From NCBI RefSeq assembly GCF_022369515.1, contig NZ_CP059724.1, positions 3,038,001-3,102,000 on the forward strand: 64,000 nucleotides of DNA. Reading direction: 5' to 3'. Numbering within the stretch: position 1 is the first letter of the stretch; the number at the start of each line of letters is the position of its first letter. Below the pieces are notes generated by a model. It was not told the origin of the DNA. It did not search any database and saw only the letters and a program-made list of their open reading frames with translations. A program made the position numbers and the translations under genes. Shown in pieces: positions 61,976 through 64,000 of the stretch. Source of the stretch: Paenibacillus sp. 19GGS1-52 (GTDB lineage Bacteria > Bacillota > Bacilli > Paenibacillales > Paenibacillaceae).

Positions 61976-62587
61976 ATGGGTAGAAGAAGCCCGAAAGTCG
62001 AAGTACACCTGGATTCTGGCGATATAAAGAGTCTGACAGAGCAAGAGATCAGAGCGATCCTTCGTGCTGCCGAAGAACTGATCATGACAGGTGGGAGAAA
62101 CATGCTGGCCTTAATACTGAAAGGCTCCAAAGACAAGCGGATCTTAGAGCATGAGCTTCAACGATCTCCAGTCTATGGCTATTATCAGGACTTGAAGTTG
62201 GATGAGATTATGCACCGAATAGACTGGATGATCCGCCAAGGATATCTGAAAATTGAATATAGTGATAGATTGCCTATGATTGTATTTTCTGATATAGGGT
62301 GGGCGATTGAACGTGAGACTTATGCGGAGGAATTGCTTCTCAAGCTTGACTCAGTACTGGACGGGCATGACTATAGATACGTTGAAACGCTAAAGGACCG
62401 GAATCGTGGAATGATCCTTTTGCTGATTGAGAAGATCAAAGAAACAGGCAATGTTCGGTTTGTGCCGCTGCTTAGAGCCTGGCAAGCTATAGAATACAAG
62501 AAGGTGCAGGCAGAAATCCAGAATGCAGTGAACTATTTGCTACAAGAAGGTCAGATTAAATATGTGCAAGATAAGGAAACAGACTAA
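61976..62587 (+). CDS. RQC-domain DNA-binding protein
   Basis: 203 residues. The N-terminal SLTEQEIRAILRAAEELIMTGGRNMLALILKGSKDKRI and then YYQDLKLDEIMHRIDWMIRQGYLKIEYSDRLPMIVFS form a winged helix like the RecQ C-terminal (RQC) domain, but without a helicase. The rest is helical. It matches the small RQC-minor families of Firmicutes. ATG 61976 follows GGAGGAGG by seven bases. It has its own 5' gap of about 130 bases after LanM, so it is probably not part of the cluster. Confidence 0.82.
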   Translation: MGRRSPKVEVHLDSGDIKSLTEQEIRAILRAAEELIMTGGRNMLALILKGSKDKRILEHELQRSPVYGYYQDLKLDEIMHRIDWMIRQGYLKIEYSDRLPMIVFSDIGWAIERETYAEELLLKLDSVLDGHDYRYVETLKDRNRGMILLLIEKIKETGNVRFVPLLRAWQAIEYKKVQAEIQNAVNYLLQEGQIKYVQDKETD

Positions 62588-62602
62588 AGGTTAAGCAGAG
62601 GT

Positions 62603-62998
62603 TCAAGCATTATTACCTTGAAAAGCCCCGGCTTGGCTGTGCTCGGCAAGCTGCACCTCGAAGCCGTCTGGGTCCAATACATAAAAAAACCGCATTTGTG
62701 GGTTTGGCATGATTGGTCCACGCGCTAGCGGGATGCCTTGGCTAGTCAAATGCGCTATAGCCTCTTCCAGCGACTCTACTTCAAAACCAACGGAAACACC
62801 GCATTCTGGTTTCAAGGTCGGGTCATTTCCTTGGATTAACTCGATCTTGGGCTGACCCGCAGCACCTAACATGACAATCTGTTTTCCTCTGCTCTCAAAT
62901 CTACGTTCAATCGGAAGCCCAAGAATACTGTGATAAAAATGAAGAGACTTCTCCAAATCGCGCACCCTGAGTGTAATCCAGTTCAGGCTCAATTTCAT
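62603..62998 (-). CDS. VOC-superfamily (glyoxalase/bleomycin-resistance-like) protein
   Basis: 131 residues with the paired beta-alpha-beta-beta-beta layout: WITLRVRDLEKSLHFYHSILGLPIERRF, then VSVGFEVESLEEAIAHLTSQGIPLARGP and FFYVLDPDGFEVQLAEHS. The metal-ligand Glu in FEVQL is kept. The substrate is unknown; family members include glyoxalases and antibiotic-binding proteins. It is convergent with the RQC gene (15-base gap) and divergent from pyruvate kinase. Confidence 0.88.
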   Translation of the reverse strand: MKLSLNWITLRVRDLEKSLHFYHSILGLPIERRFESRGKQIVMLGAAGQPKIELIQGNDPTLKPECGVSVGFEVESLEEAIAHLTSQGIPLARGPIMPNPQMRFFYVLDPDGFEVQLAEHSQAGAFQGNNA

Positions 62999-63100
62999 GA
63001 TTTAATATCTCCTTCTGCGTGATTGAAATGGCAACTATTGCTATCATGTATAGTTTAGTTACAATAAACGTACAATGCAAGGTAGGGGAGTTGAGTTCAC

Positions 63101-64000
63101 ATGAGTATTGATTTAGTCTGCACGATAGGTCCGGCAAGTTCTACACCTGCTGTGCTCAAGGAATTACTGCGCAGCGGGATGACAATCGCAAGGCTCAATA
63201 TGTCTCACGGAAGCCATGAGGAGCATAAACAGGTTATCGACATTTTGCAGGCAGCAGCGGCCGAATCGGGACAGTCCGTACAGATCTTGGGTGACTTGCA
63301 AGGCCCCAAAATTCGTCTGAAGAATGTGCAGGGAGATGCAGTTCGATTAGTAGAGGGCCAGACGTTTACTCTCGATCAGTCGGATGAGCCGGGTGACGAG
63401 GTACGAGCTGCGCTCGATAACCCGGGTGTGCTGGAAGATATTCAACTAGGAGCCGTAATCTTAATCAATGATGGGGAAGTCAAGCTTGAGGTGACGGATA
63501 AGCATCCGAATAGCCTCACTACAAGAGTTGTAGTAGGCGGAACTATTGGCAGCCATAAAGGCGTCAACCTTCCAGGAACGAGACTCCGCTTGCCTGCCAT
63601 TACTGAAAAAGACAAACTGGATCTACAGTTTCTGCTGGAGCATCATGTGGATTGGATCGCATGCTCGTTTATCCGTGAGGCGTCTCATCTGGAGGGAATT
63701 CGCGAGTATGTATCTACTCTTAGGAAATACAGTCAACCTAAACTCATGTCAAAGATCGAAACTGTTCAAGCTGTGCGTAACTTTACATCCATTATGGAGG
63801 CGTCAGATGGGATCATGATTGCGAGAGGGGATCTTGGCGTAGAGCTGCCATTCGAGCGAATCCCTTTCATCCAGAAAGCGATTCTGCGCGAATGCAGCCG
63901 AACGAAGACCTATGTGATCACGGCCACCCAAATGCTTCAATCCATGGTCGAACACCCTGTGCCAACACGCGCGGAGGTAATGGATATCGCTCAGGCGGTA
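63101..64000 (+). CDS. pyk: Pyruvate kinase, 3'-truncated by the window edge
   Basis: 300 codons are open to the last base. It starts MSIDLVCTIGPASS and shows RLNMSHGSHEEH (substrate-binding Arg and Asn), the loop GDLQGPKIRL, catalytic Lys in SKIETVQAV, metal-binding Glu/Asp in MIARGDLGVELP, and ATQMLQSMVEHPVPTRAEV. It makes pyruvate and ATP from phosphoenolpyruvate and ADP in glycolysis. The B domain (about 70-165) diverges from the usual Bacillus type, so it could be a second isozyme. ATG 63101 follows TAGGGGAG by about ten bases. Confidence 0.93.
   Translation, partial: MSIDLVCTIGPASSTPAVLKELLRSGMTIARLNMSHGSHEEHKQVIDILQAAAAESGQSVQILGDLQGPKIRLKNVQGDAVRLVEGQTFTLDQSDEPGDEVRAALDNPGVLEDIQLGAVILINDGEVKLEVTDKHPNSLTTRVVVGGTIGSHKGVNLPGTRLRLPAITEKDKLDLQFLLEHHVDWIACSFIREASHLEGIREYVSTLRKYSQPKLMSKIETVQAVRNFTSIMEASDGIMIARGDLGVELPFERIPFIQKAILRECSRTKTYVITATQMLQSMVEHPVPTRAEVMDIAQAV

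Overview
The window reads as one stretch of a low-to-mid G+C Firmicutes chromosome, most likely Paenibacillus or a close relative. Supporting signs are: strong AGGAGG ribosome sites with frequent TTG and GTG starts; an S-layer (SLH) surface protein; RNase J; YesM/YesN-type two-component pairs beside a sugar ABC importer; GH52 and GH127 glycosidases; and a UMF1-type MFS carrier. No phage, plasmid origin, rRNA or CRISPR is visible. The first gene is cut at its 5' end. The last, a pyruvate kinase, runs off the right edge.

Layout. 1-9 kb: end of an unrecognised protein, an RND exporter, a DedA-PAP2 fusion, an ECF sigma / anti-sigma / bactofilin-like operon and a membrane protein. 9-14.5 kb: an HD-GYP c-di-GMP phosphodiesterase, a small YolD-like protein, RNase J, a decayed IS5-family element carrying a nested MITE-like insert, and a YbaK-type deacylase. 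14.7-18.7 kb: an ABC-2 export system with its own response regulator and kinase, of the antibiotic-peptide-resistance type. 18.8-35.1 kb: carbohydrate genes (AraC regulators, GH127, YesN/YesM, sugar ABC importer, GH52 xylosidase), plus a methyltransferase and a copper-amine-oxidase-N-domain protein. 35.1-41 kb: a patchwork of accessory genes and fossils. It holds a decayed tRNA-Ala(GGC), a WYL regulator, a DJ-1/PfpI protein, an HxlR/nitroreductase/extradiol-dioxygenase module with duplicated operators, an inverted-repeat element and a tautomerase/carboxymuconolactone-decarboxylase pseudogene. 41-48.8 kb: UMF1 transporter, SLH protein, alpha/beta hydrolase, DUF2892 protein, Crp/Fnr regulator and ABC-F ATPase.

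The standout is 49.0-61.9 kb, a class II lanthipeptide cluster of the NHLP (nitrile-hydratase-like leader) type. In order it holds a lipoprotein substrate-binding protein, a membrane-fusion protein, a C39-peptidase ABC exporter, a second large ABC exporter without peptidase, three intact precursor genes and one decayed copy, a double-GNAT acetyltransferase and a LanM synthetase. The precursors have almost identical 84-residue leaders ending in Gly-Gly but unrelated 18-25-residue cores, each with exactly one Cys. The LanM carries the Cys-Cys-Gly zinc-site variant known from substrate-tolerant, ProcM-like synthetases. The expected logic is: LanM dehydrates and cyclises the cores, the GNAT protein may acylate them, the C39 exporter removes the leader after Gly-Gly and exports the product, and the membrane-fusion and second ABC proteins assist. 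The role of the lone solute-binding lipoprotein is open.

After the cluster come an RQC-domain DNA-binding protein, a VOC/glyoxalase protein and pyruvate kinase. All assignments rest on reading the sequence and remembered family motifs; no database search was run.
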